Shown here one piece after another: positions 25,004 to 33,372 of a DNA stretch of 64,000 bases. A program made the position numbers and the translations under genes. Each line of letters opens with the position of its first letter. The first letter of the stretch is position 1. The notes beneath the pieces are model-generated. The model saw only the letters and a list, made by a program, of their open reading frames with translations, ran no database searches and was not told where the DNA came from. Origin of the DNA: Clostridium_AD sp050717535 (GTDB taxonomy: Bacteria > Bacillota > Clostridia > Clostridiales > Clostridiaceae); contig NZ_JBOITM010000072.1 in NCBI RefSeq assembly GCF_050717535.1, forward strand, positions 1 through 64,000. Reading direction: 5' to 3'.

Positions 25004-25438
25004 TTATTTTTTACATTTATTGCAGTCACTACATTCACTGCATTCTTTGCAAATACCTTTTAAATAAACACGACTTTCTGTAAGTGTTATTCCAGTCTTT
25101 GCTCTTATTTGTTCCTCTATCTGAGGTATAGGGCAATCTATAATCATTTCCTTATGACATAAATCACATTGAATTATATGTTTATGCGCATTTTTAATTA
25201 TAGTATAGTTATACATATTATTTCCCAAATCAAATTTATTTAAAATTTTTTTACTCTCCAGCAAATCTAGTGTTCTATATACCGTAGACAAGTCTATTTT
25301 TATGTTATCTTTTTTAAGCAATGAATATATAAGATTTGCATTTATAGCATCTTCACTAGAAAGTAAAATTTCCAATATACTTTTTCTTGCTTTAGTAACT
25401 TTAATATTTTTCTCTTTTAAGTACAAAATTATATCCAT
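25004..25438 (-). CDS. Fur-family transcriptional regulator with Cys-rich tail
   Basis: 144 aa. The winged HTH (residues 5-85, with DLSTVYRTLDLLE) is typical of Fur/PerR/Zur; the dimer domain has HKHIIQCDLC (about 91-100) and a second C-x-x-C (GICKEC), the structural zinc site. The tail adds C-x2-C-x2-C-x2-C spacing (ECSECSDCNKCKK), giving about eight Cys in all, more than usual. Two overlapping PerR-like boxes (25460-25483) lie 21 bases upstream, which implies autoregulation. Whether the signal is peroxide, iron, zinc or another metal cannot be decided from motifs. First gene of a probable two-gene operon. Confidence 0.93.
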   Translation of the reverse strand: MDIILYLKEKNIKVTKARKSILEILLSSEDAINANLIYSLLKKDNIKIDLSTVYRTLDLLESKKILNKFDLGNNMYNYTIIKNAHKHIIQCDLCHKEMIIDCPIPQIEEQIRAKTGITLTESRVYLKGICKECSECSDCNKCKK

Positions 25439-25459
25439 TTACATCACCTTACTAAATTA

Positions 25460-25483
25460 TTATAACAATTATAACAATTATAA
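25460..25483. promoter_or_regulatory. Double Fur/PerR-type operator
   Basis: TTATAACAATTATAA occurs twice, at 25460-25474 and 25469-25483, overlapping with a nine-base offset. On the other strand each reads TTATAATTGTTATAA, one base from the PerR box TTATAATNATTATAA. The site lies just upstream of the Fur-family gene. Confidence 0.7.
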
Positions 25484-25548
25484 TATACCTCAATCTTGTC
25501 ATGAATACAAGCATTGCATTGAATAATGGATCTTTTTTCATATTACAA

Positions 25549-25576
25549 AAAGGCTTCTACAAAAGTAAAAGCCTTT
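25549..25576 (-). terminator. Terminator after pepD
   Basis: AAAGGCTT (25549-25556) pairs with AAGCCTTT (25569-25576), followed on the minus strand by a T-run, 41 bases after the pepD stop. Confidence 0.75.
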
Positions 25577-25617
25577 CAGAACCCACTAAAACGGATTAAT
25601 ACATTAATGTAGATTGT

Positions 25618-27078
25618 TTATTTAATTTCCTTTAATATTGCTACCAAGTAAGTAAACATTCTATCTGTTGATGAGATACTTAAATGCTCTTTAGGTGTGT
25701 GTACATCATAAACATTAGGTCCAAATGATATTTGATCAAGTTCGCCCTCAAATTTTTCACTAAATAATGCGCACTCAAGACCAGCATGTATAGCTGCTAT
25801 TTCAGGCATCTTACCAAATGTATCATTATATGTCTTTTGTAATACTTTTCTTATCTCAGAGTTTGGATTATATGCCCACTCTGGATAATCAGATTGGAAT
25901 TCAATAGTTGCTCCTACCATTTCTGCAAGTACTATAGTTTCATCACATATTGCTTGCTTTAAAGTCTTTACAGAACTTCTTATTGCAGAATCAAATTCTA
26001 CATTATCTTCATGAGTAATAAGAACTCCTATATTTGTTGAACTTTGCACTAGGCCAGCAATTTCCATACTCATACTTTTAACTCCATTTGGAATAAGGAA
26101 AAGTACTTGCAGTGCTTTTGTAGCAGTATCATCCGAAAAATTTCTTTCAACTTTTTTATCTAGTATTTCCATAGCTAAATTAACTTCTGGGTCAACACTT
26201 TTCAGTTCATTTTTCAATATAGAATTCCACTGTGATAATTTTTCAATAACGAGTGTCTTATCATTTTCTCTAAACAATATAATAGCATCTGCTTCGCGAG
26301 GAATTGCATTGTTTTTAGCTCCGCCGTTTATTGAATTTATTTTGAAATCTATAACTGATTTTAAATCCATTAGGAAACGTCCCATAATTTTGTTAGCATT
26401 TCCTCTTTCTTTGTTAATTTCCATTCCAGAGTGTCCGCCGTTTAAGCCTCTTAGTCTTATTGCACAGTTTATAAAACTTTTATCTGCTTTTTCCCAAGTT
26501 ATTGGGAGCATTATTTTTTCTCTTACTCCACCAGCGCAACTTACTAAAAGTTTTCCTTCTTCTTCTGAATCTATATTTATTAATATTTTTCCATCTAAAT
26601 TTTTACGCTCTAGCGCCTTAGCACCACCCATACCTGTTTCTTCTTCAGTAGTTATTAATAACTCTATTGATGGATGAGCAATACCCTCCGATGCAAGAAC
26701 AGCAAGGCCAAATGCTACTGCAATTCCATCGTCAGCTCCCAAAGTAGTTCCATTAGCTCTTAAAAAATCTCCTTCTACAATAAATTCAATAGGATCTTTT
26801 TCAAAATCATGAACTATATCTAAGTTTTTTTCACAAACCATGTCCATGTGACCTTGAAGTATTATAATTGGAGCCTTCTCATAACCTTTTGTTGCAGGTT
26901 TTTTAATAATAACATTAAACGCACTATCTTGTATAACCTCCAACTTACGTTCCTTTGCAAATTTTACAAACCAATCACTTACTGCTTTCTCATTACCTGA
27001 GCCTCTTGGAATCTGATTCATCTCTTTAAAATATTTAAATGCCTCATATGAATTTAAACCTTTTAATTTTTCTAACAT
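25618..27078 (-). CDS. pepD: Aminoacyl-histidine dipeptidase (M20 family)
   Basis: About 486 aa, the usual size for PepD. It hydrolyses Xaa-His dipeptides such as carnosine and other small peptides with two zinc ions. Motifs: the metal-binding LQGHMDMVCEK (about 77-87), GTTLGADDGIAVA, the catalytic Glu pair in LITTEEETGMGGA (about 145-157), the dimer-domain GGHSGMEI, and the C-terminal HAGLECALF. The start at 27078 (MLEKLKGLNS) has better spacing from AAGGATG than the ATG at 27087. mntP lies upstream at 27096 in the same direction, so the pair may be co-transcribed. Confidence 0.94.
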   Translation of the reverse strand: MLEKLKGLNSYEAFKYFKEMNQIPRGSGNEKAVSDWFVKFAKERKLEVIQDSAFNVIIKKPATKGYEKAPIIILQGHMDMVCEKNLDIVHDFEKDPIEFIVEGDFLRANGTTLGADDGIAVAFGLAVLASEGIAHPSIELLITTEEETGMGGAKALERKNLDGKILINIDSEEEGKLLVSCAGGVREKIMLPITWEKADKSFINCAIRLRGLNGGHSGMEINKERGNANKIMGRFLMDLKSVIDFKINSINGGAKNNAIPREADAIILFRENDKTLVIEKLSQWNSILKNELKSVDPEVNLAMEILDKKVERNFSDDTATKALQVLFLIPNGVKSMSMEIAGLVQSSTNIGVLITHEDNVEFDSAIRSSVKTLKQAICDETIVLAEMVGATIEFQSDYPEWAYNPNSEIRKVLQKTYNDTFGKMPEIAAIHAGLECALFSEKFEGELDQISFGPNVYDVHTPKEHLSISSTDRMFTYLVAILKEIK

Positions 27079-27095
27079 GTTTATCATCCTTTCGT

Positions 27096-27644
27096 TTAAA
27101 AAAACATCATTTTTAACCCAAAAATTATTAAAATTATTCCCCCAATATAGTCCGCATATTTTCCTACAACTTCTATTTTTTTTAGATATTTAGAAATTAT
27201 AAAGGCCGCTGTGGACATTACTAGAGTTATACCACCAATAAATAATGTATCTTTAAATAATATAACCTTTGTTATATTATTTAATACTGTGAAACCTATC
27301 ACCATAGCATCTATGCTTACCGACATTCCTAAAATAAAATACATTTTAAGTTTCAGTAATGGACACTTCCCCTGATCCTCAATGCCTTCTTTAATCATTA
27401 GCACTCCAACGAAAGATATAAGCATGCCACCAATTATACTGGGCATGGCCGCTACATATGTGTTGAAAAGAAAACCAGCATAAGCCCCTATGTATGAAAA
27501 TAAAAATTGGAAAAATGCAAAAGAAATAATAAAACCTATCTTATTTGTGAATCTAGTTTGACTATTTAATCCTATACATAAAGCCACCCCAAAAGCATCT
27601 AAAGATAATGCTAAAGCAATTGTAAAAAGTGAGTATAAATCCAT
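27096..27644 (-). CDS. MntP/YtaF-family membrane protein, putative Mn efflux pump
   Basis: 182 aa, six transmembrane segments in two similar halves. The acidic motifs ALSLDAFGVAL (about residues 12-22) and SVSIDAMVIGF (about 108-118) are the paired Asp sites of the MntP fold (LysE superfamily). MntP exports manganese; the relative YtaF is a sporulation membrane protein of unknown role, and I cannot tell which this is. GGGAGG precedes the ATG. I looked for a yybP-ykoY manganese riboswitch upstream and did not find its consensus. Followed at once by pepD. Confidence 0.85.
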   Translation of the reverse strand: MDLYSLFTIALALSLDAFGVALCIGLNSQTRFTNKIGFIISFAFFQFLFSYIGAYAGFLFNTYVAAMPSIIGGMLISFVGVLMIKEGIEDQGKCPLLKLKMYFILGMSVSIDAMVIGFTVLNNITKVILFKDTLFIGGITLVMSTAAFIISKYLKKIEVVGKYADYIGGIILIIFGLKMMFF

Positions 27645-27874
27645 GAATTACCTCCCAAAATAATACTCTACAATATATTTAGTATAATTACTTTATTATT
27701 ATTCCAATTTTCTAATTCATCATGTATAGCATTTCATATTCATTATCAATTATTCAAAGTTTTTTGTCAACACCATTTTAATCTCTATAGCTAAAAATCA
27801 TTAAATTAATTTTAGTTGTATATATCCTCTTCTATGGATTATAATGTAAAGGGAATATACAAGGAGGTGTTATA

Positions 27875-28816
27875 TTGATTTCAATATATAGCAGTGCAGA
27901 AAATAAACAGCTAACAAAGCTGGAAAATATAGAGGCAGGTTGCTGGATTAATATGATAGATCCTTCTGATGAGGAATTAATATTTGTATCAAAAAAGGCA
28001 AATGTTCCTATGGATTTTTTAAAAGCTGCCTTAGATGAAGAGGAAACTTCTCGAATAGATATAGATGATTGCACCTTAATTATTTTGGATATTCCCTTTA
28101 CAGATATGGATGATAACTCACTAACCTATGATACTTACCCACTATCCATGATACATACTGATAAAGTTATAATTACTGTATGTTTAAAAAACAGCAAAAT
28201 ATTATCAGATTTTACTACAGGAAAGGTTGGCTCTTTTTTTACTTTTAAGCGTTCAAGATTTATGTTACAAATCTTATATAGAATTGCCAACTTTTATCTT
28301 ATATATTTAAGACAAATTGACAAGAAAAGCTATATGGTAGAGAAACAGTTACATAAATCCATGAAAAACAAGGAACTTCTTCAACTATTGGCACTTGAAA
28401 AGTCTCTTGTATATTTTTCTACTTCCTTAAAAGCAAATGAGGTCACCTTGGAAAAAATGCTTAAACTAGACGTCCTTGAAAAGTATGAGGATGATAATGA
28501 CGTATTAGAAGATGTTATTATTGAAAATAGGCAGGCTATAGAGATGTGTACTATTTATAGTAACATTTTAAGTGGAACTATGGGTGCTTATGCGTCTGTT
28601 ATTTCAAATAACCTTAATATAGTAATGAAATTACTAGCTGCTATTACTATAGTTATGGCTATACCTAATATGATTTCTGGCCTATTTGGTATGAATGTAA
28701 CTGGAGTACCCTTTGGTACTACTGGTGTAGGCATGGGCTTTTGGTATGTGGTTGCAATCGTTGGTGTTATTGGCATATTGGTTATTTATTACTTGAACAA
28801 GAAGGATATGTTTTAA
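27875..28816 (+). CDS. corA: CorA-family magnesium/divalent metal transporter
   Basis: 313 aa. A large N-terminal cytoplasmic domain is followed by two C-terminal transmembrane helices (about 246-268 and 285-305). The selectivity signature GMN appears as LFGMNVTG (about residue 270). The last residues (YYLNKKDMF) are basic, as in CorA. It forms a pentameric channel for Mg2+ or another divalent ion. The start is TTG 27875 preceded by AAGGAGGTG. Monocistronic, ended by a GC-rich hairpin. Confidence 0.93.
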   Translation: MISIYSSAENKQLTKLENIEAGCWINMIDPSDEELIFVSKKANVPMDFLKAALDEEETSRIDIDDCTLIILDIPFTDMDDNSLTYDTYPLSMIHTDKVIITVCLKNSKILSDFTTGKVGSFFTFKRSRFMLQILYRIANFYLIYLRQIDKKSYMVEKQLHKSMKNKELLQLLALEKSLVYFSTSLKANEVTLEKMLKLDVLEKYEDDNDVLEDVIIENRQAIEMCTIYSNILSGTMGAYASVISNNLNIVMKLLAAITIVMAIPNMISGLFGMNVTGVPFGTTGVGMGFWYVVAIVGVIGILVIYYLNKKDMF

Positions 28817-28819
28817 AAT

Positions 28820-28843
28820 CCCGGGGTGGGGTTGACCCCCGGG
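28820..28843 (+). terminator. GC-rich hairpin after corA
   Basis: CCCGGGG (28820-28826) and CCCCGGG (28837-28843) form a strong stem with an inner GGGG/CCCC pairing. There is no T-run. Its GC content is far above the surroundings, and it resembles the hairpin at 61529-61570. Confidence 0.6.
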
Positions 28844-28863
28844 TGTGAACCTGCCCCAAGGGT

Positions 28864-29694
28864 TTATGCTTTAAAATGTACTTTGCAGTTATTTATGTCA
28901 TAATCCTTATTAACAATATAATCTTCTGTTATAACAAGTTGATAAATTTTAGCTTTATGTGCGTTAACATTTACGTTTTGGGTTTCAAATATTCCCTTAG
29001 CTACTGTTTCGCCTTGTAAATCTTCTACTAATATTGGCAATTTTTCTAAGTTTATAACTTTATCACAACCATTACGGATTAATACAACTATAGAAATAGA
29101 GTTATCCATGCGTTTTTCTATTTTAAATACCTCAACATTAACATCTCCAGCTTTTATATATGGTAACTTATTTAAAAATTTTACGAAGCTATTTTTTAAA
29201 TCGTGGTCCATATTTTCTGGCATGTCTTCAAATTCAATCTTTACAGTATTTATAGCACTAACAGTATTTTCAAATTGTATTTTCCAATCATCCATTGGAA
29301 TTGTATCAACAAATACGTTTGCCTTATCAAAATAAATTTTATAAGGTCTTGCAGAAAGAGAAGGTAATATGCCAAACTCCTGCATGTACATAGTTTGTTT
29401 CGCAAGTATATCTCCATTATTATTTACAATTACTAGTGGAACCTTGTCAAAGTTAATTTGATTTGTAAGTCCATTTCTAAAATAAACACTAACCTCTATT
29501 TTATCTCCCATATCAAAGGTATATATACCATTAATAGATACTTGACCCTCTTCTAAAGGTGGTAGATCCGCTAACTCTTCATTCAAAAATTCCTTTTGAA
29601 AATCAGACATAGCCCCTTTATCATATTCATTAAGATGCAGCTCTATGTTTACTGATTCCTTTTCTGTTATTATTGCAGTTTCATTTTTTTTCAC
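28864..29694 (-). CDS. SLAP-domain protein (two repeats), 276 aa
   Basis: Two copies of a beta-rich SLAP-type domain, at about residues 35-150 and 170-276. Each has the pattern VSINGIYTF...ISVVVLIRNG, PLVIVNNNGDILAK, a variable strand and a final WKIQFE or CKVHFKA. There is no signal peptide or anchor, so secretion is unclear. SLAP domains are found in Firmicute surface-associated proteins, but their ligand is unknown. A related single-domain protein is at 61580-62197. The start is GTG with TAGGAGG upstream. Next to a surface transglutaminase and exporter operon, which suggests a cell-envelope role. Confidence 0.75.
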   Translation of the reverse strand: MKKNETAIITEKESVNIELHLNEYDKGAMSDFQKEFLNEELADLPPLEEGQVSINGIYTFDMGDKIEVSVYFRNGLTNQINFDKVPLVIVNNNGDILAKQTMYMQEFGILPSLSARPYKIYFDKANVFVDTIPMDDWKIQFENTVSAINTVKIEFEDMPENMDHDLKNSFVKFLNKLPYIKAGDVNVEVFKIEKRMDNSISIVVLIRNGCDKVINLEKLPILVEDLQGETVAKGIFETQNVNVNAHKAKIYQLVITEDYIVNKDYDINNCKVHFKA

Positions 29695-29815
29695 ACTAAA
29701 TTCCTCCTAATAGGCTTTATCCCAATATTAATCGTCACTAATTACAGTTTATTTCATCAAATTATAGTTTATTATATCACATGCTTTTAAAGCAAATAAT
29801 AAATTCTCATTTTAA

Positions 29816-29868
29816 TTAACTCCAACAATAGTTAACTCCAACAATACATTCTCATTTTGATTACCCAT
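29816..29868. repeat. Short direct repeats between SLAP and transglutaminase genes
   Basis: TTAACTCCAACAATA occurs twice in tandem (about 29816-29846), and ATTCTCATTTT plus ATT or GATT flanks it on both sides. This looks like a small local duplication in the 215-base gap, which shows nothing else. Confidence 0.6.
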
Positions 29869-29909
29869 TATAAATTACGTTAAAACTTGCAAATAGTTGC
29901 ACTTGATTT

Positions 29910-31682
29910 TTAAGGATTAATTTTAAAGGTGAAGTACCAACCATTTGTGATGCAATCACCTCTGATACTTAGAACCTTGTTACTAATATAAACTGCATAT
30001 TGTTCATCAAGTTCAAATTTATTAATCGGTGATATACTTATAATTTTTCCATTAGAAGATGCCTTAAAATCAATCAATTTGCCTTTGGAGTTTTTTATTG
30101 AGATATTATCAGTATTAACTGTTTTTGCATCAACTAATTGAGTAAATGTTATATTCCAAACTTTTTTAGTATCTTTACTTTGTAAAAATGGGAAATCTGC
30201 TAAATCTAAAAATTTACTATTTGATTTTTTATATTCAATTTTAGTAGCTACTATTGATAATCTATCCTTTAGCCTATTTGATGCCTTTCCAAAATCAGAA
30301 TCACTTAATGTTGACATTAAGTATATTGCTGAATCATAAGTACTGTAGCTTGTTTGCAATTCCGCTCTTTTAATAGCAACAATAATTTTACCTAATTCTT
30401 TCATTTTTTCATCTTTTGGATTTTTAGTTACTAAATTCTCTAATATAATATCTAGCTTTTCTAATAACGATTTTTTTTCTGTCACTGAATCATCCAACTT
30501 ATACACTAATTCCATTGCTTTTTTATAATTATCTAATGTAAGATTATTATCTGTATTTTCTATAGCCGATTTAGCCGTTTCAATTGTTTTAATAATTTCA
30601 TCATCTTCTAAATACAGCATTGATTTAGAATTTGTGCTCATGGTAGGTCTACTAACTGTTTCACGGTAATAATTTGATGTAACAACTGCACTTCTAAAGG
30701 ACACACCGGTTTCGTAGCTAGTAGCAATGTGTTCCGATGGTATAAGTGCTTTAGCAAAATATTGCATTAGTGTATTATCTGATACTGATTTGATTATTAC
30801 ACCGTTATTGTCAAATACTTCAGTTGGTTCGGCAATGGTCCATCCATAACTCGGCAAATATATTTCTGCCCACATATGCCCGAGTCCTGTTAAATCAACA
30901 GAGCTTTTGTTAATCAAATTAGCATTATTCCTAAATCCAATCACAGTTCTAGCAGGTATTCCACTCGCTCTACATAAAGCAACAAATAGCTGCGCATAAT
31001 CTTGACATACACCCTCTTTAAAAACTAGTGCACTTAAAGCGCCTTTGTTTGCATATTGTGAATCTAGATTATACGTCATACTTGTGTTAACAAATCTAAA
31101 TATTGCAAAAGCTTTATCATAAGGATTAGCAATATTTTCAGTTAGCAACTTAGCCTTTGCCTGTATTGCTGAACTATTTACTTCTACACCAGCTTCTTCT
31201 TTTAAATAATCCATATAATTGTCTAATTGACTATAATCTGATGTAACTTTAGACTTATCTATATTATAATCAATAGTCCCTGTTGTAAAAGTTCTTTCAA
31301 TAGATATAGAATGCGAGGTATTTGGAGCTGTGCGATCCATTACAGCCGTCAACACATAAATGCCATTTACATCTTTAGTTATTGTCCCTTCAGATGCTTT
31401 AAAATCACTTACATTTGTGATATATGGAGAATTTAAATCAGTTCCTAAAGTTATAGTTGCTTTTGTATTAAGCAAATCTCCACTATCTCCATTTTTAATA
31501 TTACTAATTGTATAAGTATCAACTAACTTGTACATTTTCAGGAAATCTAATGTTGGATTTGTTATTCCAAAGGCTATGGCTTGTCTTCCTATAATTAAAA
31601 TTAATGCCATAGTTAACGTTAGTACTATTTTTGATATTTTTTTACTTATTTTCACCATCTCCAATCTACTTTGTACAACCAA
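29910..31682 (-). CDS. Secreted transglutaminase-domain protein with C-terminal Ig-like domain
   Basis: 590 aa. A signal peptide or anchor spans residues 10-38. A beta domain covers about 40-150. The transglutaminase core has Cys226 (GVCQDYAQLFVALCRASGIP), His269 (GHMWAEIYLPSYGW) and Glu285 where Asp is usual (IAEPTE). Residues 350-480 are helical. The last 90 residues (KVWNITFTQLVDAKTVNTDN ... TNGWYFTFKINP) match an SbsA-like bacterial Ig domain. It probably cross-links or cleaves peptide bonds in the wall. It is the last gene, 52 bases behind an HlyD adaptor in an ATPase-permease-adaptor operon. The start is uncertain: TTG 31682 has no clear ribosome binding site, and ATG 31658 directly follows GGAG. 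Confidence 0.88.
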   Translation of the reverse strand: MVVQSRLEMVKISKKISKIVLTLTMALILIIGRQAIAFGITNPTLDFLKMYKLVDTYTISNIKNGDSGDLLNTKATITLGTDLNSPYITNVSDFKASEGTITKDVNGIYVLTAVMDRTAPNTSHSISIERTFTTGTIDYNIDKSKVTSDYSQLDNYMDYLKEEAGVEVNSSAIQAKAKLLTENIANPYDKAFAIFRFVNTSMTYNLDSQYANKGALSALVFKEGVCQDYAQLFVALCRASGIPARTVIGFRNNANLINKSSVDLTGLGHMWAEIYLPSYGWTIAEPTEVFDNNGVIIKSVSDNTLMQYFAKALIPSEHIATSYETGVSFRSAVVTSNYYRETVSRPTMSTNSKSMLYLEDDEIIKTIETAKSAIENTDNNLTLDNYKKAMELVYKLDDSVTEKKSLLEKLDIILENLVTKNPKDEKMKELGKIIVAIKRAELQTSYSTYDSAIYLMSTLSDSDFGKASNRLKDRLSIVATKIEYKKSNSKFLDLADFPFLQSKDTKKVWNITFTQLVDAKTVNTDNISIKNSKGKLIDFKASSNGKIISISPINKFELDEQYAVYISNKVLSIRGDCITNGWYFTFKINP

Positions 31683-31734
31683 TTAATCTATGAAGCTTAT
31701 TCTCTATAATATAAGGTATTTTTTGAGGATATCA

Positions 31735-33258
31735 TTACTTATTTCCAGGCAAAATCACAATAGTTCCTACCCTAAGCCCACTCCTTATTTCTACAATAGA
31801 ACCATTACTTACCCCAACCTTAACTTCCTTTTCTACTACATTTTCGTTACCTTCTTTAACCTTTACTATTGATTTTCCAGAAGCCTTTTTTATTGCTTCT
31901 TTGGGAAGATACAATACATTAGTTGTACTTTCTGTTTCTATGTCAGCGCTTAAATTCATTCCACCTTTAAGCATGCTCTGTATACCCTTAACCTTAATAG
32001 TTACTACAAAGTTTGTTACACCATTTTTAGAAATTCCATCAAGCGCTATTTTTACAACCTCACCTTCTATAGGCACTGCTATTGTCCCGGGAATAGCATC
32101 TACAGTAAGTTTTGCCTTTTGTCCTATAGCAACTTTAGCTATTTCTAGCTCGTCTATATCTACATCAACTTGTACTACATTTGTTTCTTCTATAGTAGTT
32201 ACTGACTGTGCCATGATTATACTATCGCCTTTGTTTATTATCTGCTTAGCTATTATACCATCTATAGGTGCATATATTTTATAGTCTCCAAGCTGATTCT
32301 GAGTTGAGGCTATTTGAATCTCTGAATCAGTAATCTTAGAAACACCTATTTCTTGATTTAGTGTAACATCATCATTTTTAATTTTAATAACTTCGCTTCC
32401 CGAATTAATTTGTTGGTTTTTCTTCATGGAAATATTATTTACTGTGCCACCAGTTTCACTTATAACGGTTGTCTTATTTATATATTCTAAAGCTTCGCTA
32501 TTTGTACTGGATATACTTCCGCTTGATGTGTCTATTGATGCACCAGCTTTCATACCTTCTGAAAGTGCCCCTGGATTATTCATTGTTATTTCTACAGTAT
32601 ATAACTTACCTCCAGAACTTGTAGATACTGACTTGTCACTTTTATAGGTGATTTTTCCCTTAACCGATTGCATCAAAGAGGTTATATTTACATCAACGGA
32701 TTGATTTACAGATATCTTATTTATATCAGCTGCATTAAATTCCACTGCTAGCTTTAGTTTTGAAGTATCAGCAATAGTAAATAATTCTCCTCCCTTTTGA
32801 ACTACATCTCCCTGTTTTACTACAATATTAGTAATTTGACCTGAAAAAGGTGTCACAATATTAAGTTTGCTTACAAGTGTTGTATTTGCATCATTAGATA
32901 ATTGATTTGTAACTAGTGCATTTTTGCTTTGGCTGGCAGTTAAAATAGCCGCAGAATCATCGAAATCACAAATCAAGTCGCCAACTTTAACCCTGTCTCC
33001 CTCTTTAAAATATATGTTTGTTACTTTACTGTTTACCTTCGATGATATAGCTGCAGTTTTCCCATAATATACTGCTCCTGTACCTGACACCAAAAACTTT
33101 ATATCCCCCTTCTTTACTATGGCAGTTTTTTCTATAACTACTTTGCCTGCAAGTTTATTTTGAACTATAGGTGATTTGTATAAAAGCACAGATACAATTA
33201 CTATTATAACAATCCCTACAGTATATTTTACAATTTTCTTTGAAAATATTTTTTTCAT
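31735..33258 (-). CDS. HlyD/MacA-type membrane-fusion adaptor (1)
   Basis: 507 aa. One N-terminal transmembrane segment (10-28), then a lipoyl/beta-barrel adaptor arrangement: two half-lipoyl blocks (VSSKVNSKVTNIYFKEGDRV near residue 80 and KIYAPIDGIIAKQIINKGDS near 330), a region with a short hairpin and a beta-barrel (ETNVVQVDVDIDELEIAKV), and the terminal EVKVGVSNGSIVEIRSGLRV block typical of MacA-like proteins. The adaptor couples an ABC permease to external partners; in a monoderm cell there is no outer-membrane channel. The RBS GGGGGG precedes the ATG. It is the third gene of the operon ATPase-FtsX-HlyD-transglutaminase and is paralogous to adaptors at 43064 and 57629. Confidence 0.9.
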   Translation of the reverse strand: MKKIFSKKIVKYTVGIVIIVIVSVLLYKSPIVQNKLAGKVVIEKTAIVKKGDIKFLVSGTGAVYYGKTAAISSKVNSKVTNIYFKEGDRVKVGDLICDFDDSAAILTASQSKNALVTNQLSNDANTTLVSKLNIVTPFSGQITNIVVKQGDVVQKGGELFTIADTSKLKLAVEFNAADINKISVNQSVDVNITSLMQSVKGKITYKSDKSVSTSSGGKLYTVEITMNNPGALSEGMKAGASIDTSSGSISSTNSEALEYINKTTVISETGGTVNNISMKKNQQINSGSEVIKIKNDDVTLNQEIGVSKITDSEIQIASTQNQLGDYKIYAPIDGIIAKQIINKGDSIIMAQSVTTIEETNVVQVDVDIDELEIAKVAIGQKAKLTVDAIPGTIAVPIEGEVVKIALDGISKNGVTNFVVTIKVKGIQSMLKGGMNLSADIETESTTNVLYLPKEAIKKASGKSIVKVKEGNENVVEKEVKVGVSNGSIVEIRSGLRVGTIVILPGNK

Positions 33259-33372
33259 TTTTATTTATTCCCCCCTTGATTTTATAAATTCAATATTTGA
33301 ATATCAAATCATCATCTGTGCAACTGTTCTTATTGGAAGCTACATTGGAAGTTACAATGCTATTAACATGAG

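Noticed and set aside
27645..27874. yybP-ykoY manganese riboswitch upstream of the MntP-like gene
   Set aside because: The characteristic conserved loops are not visible in the 230 bases upstream on the minus strand.
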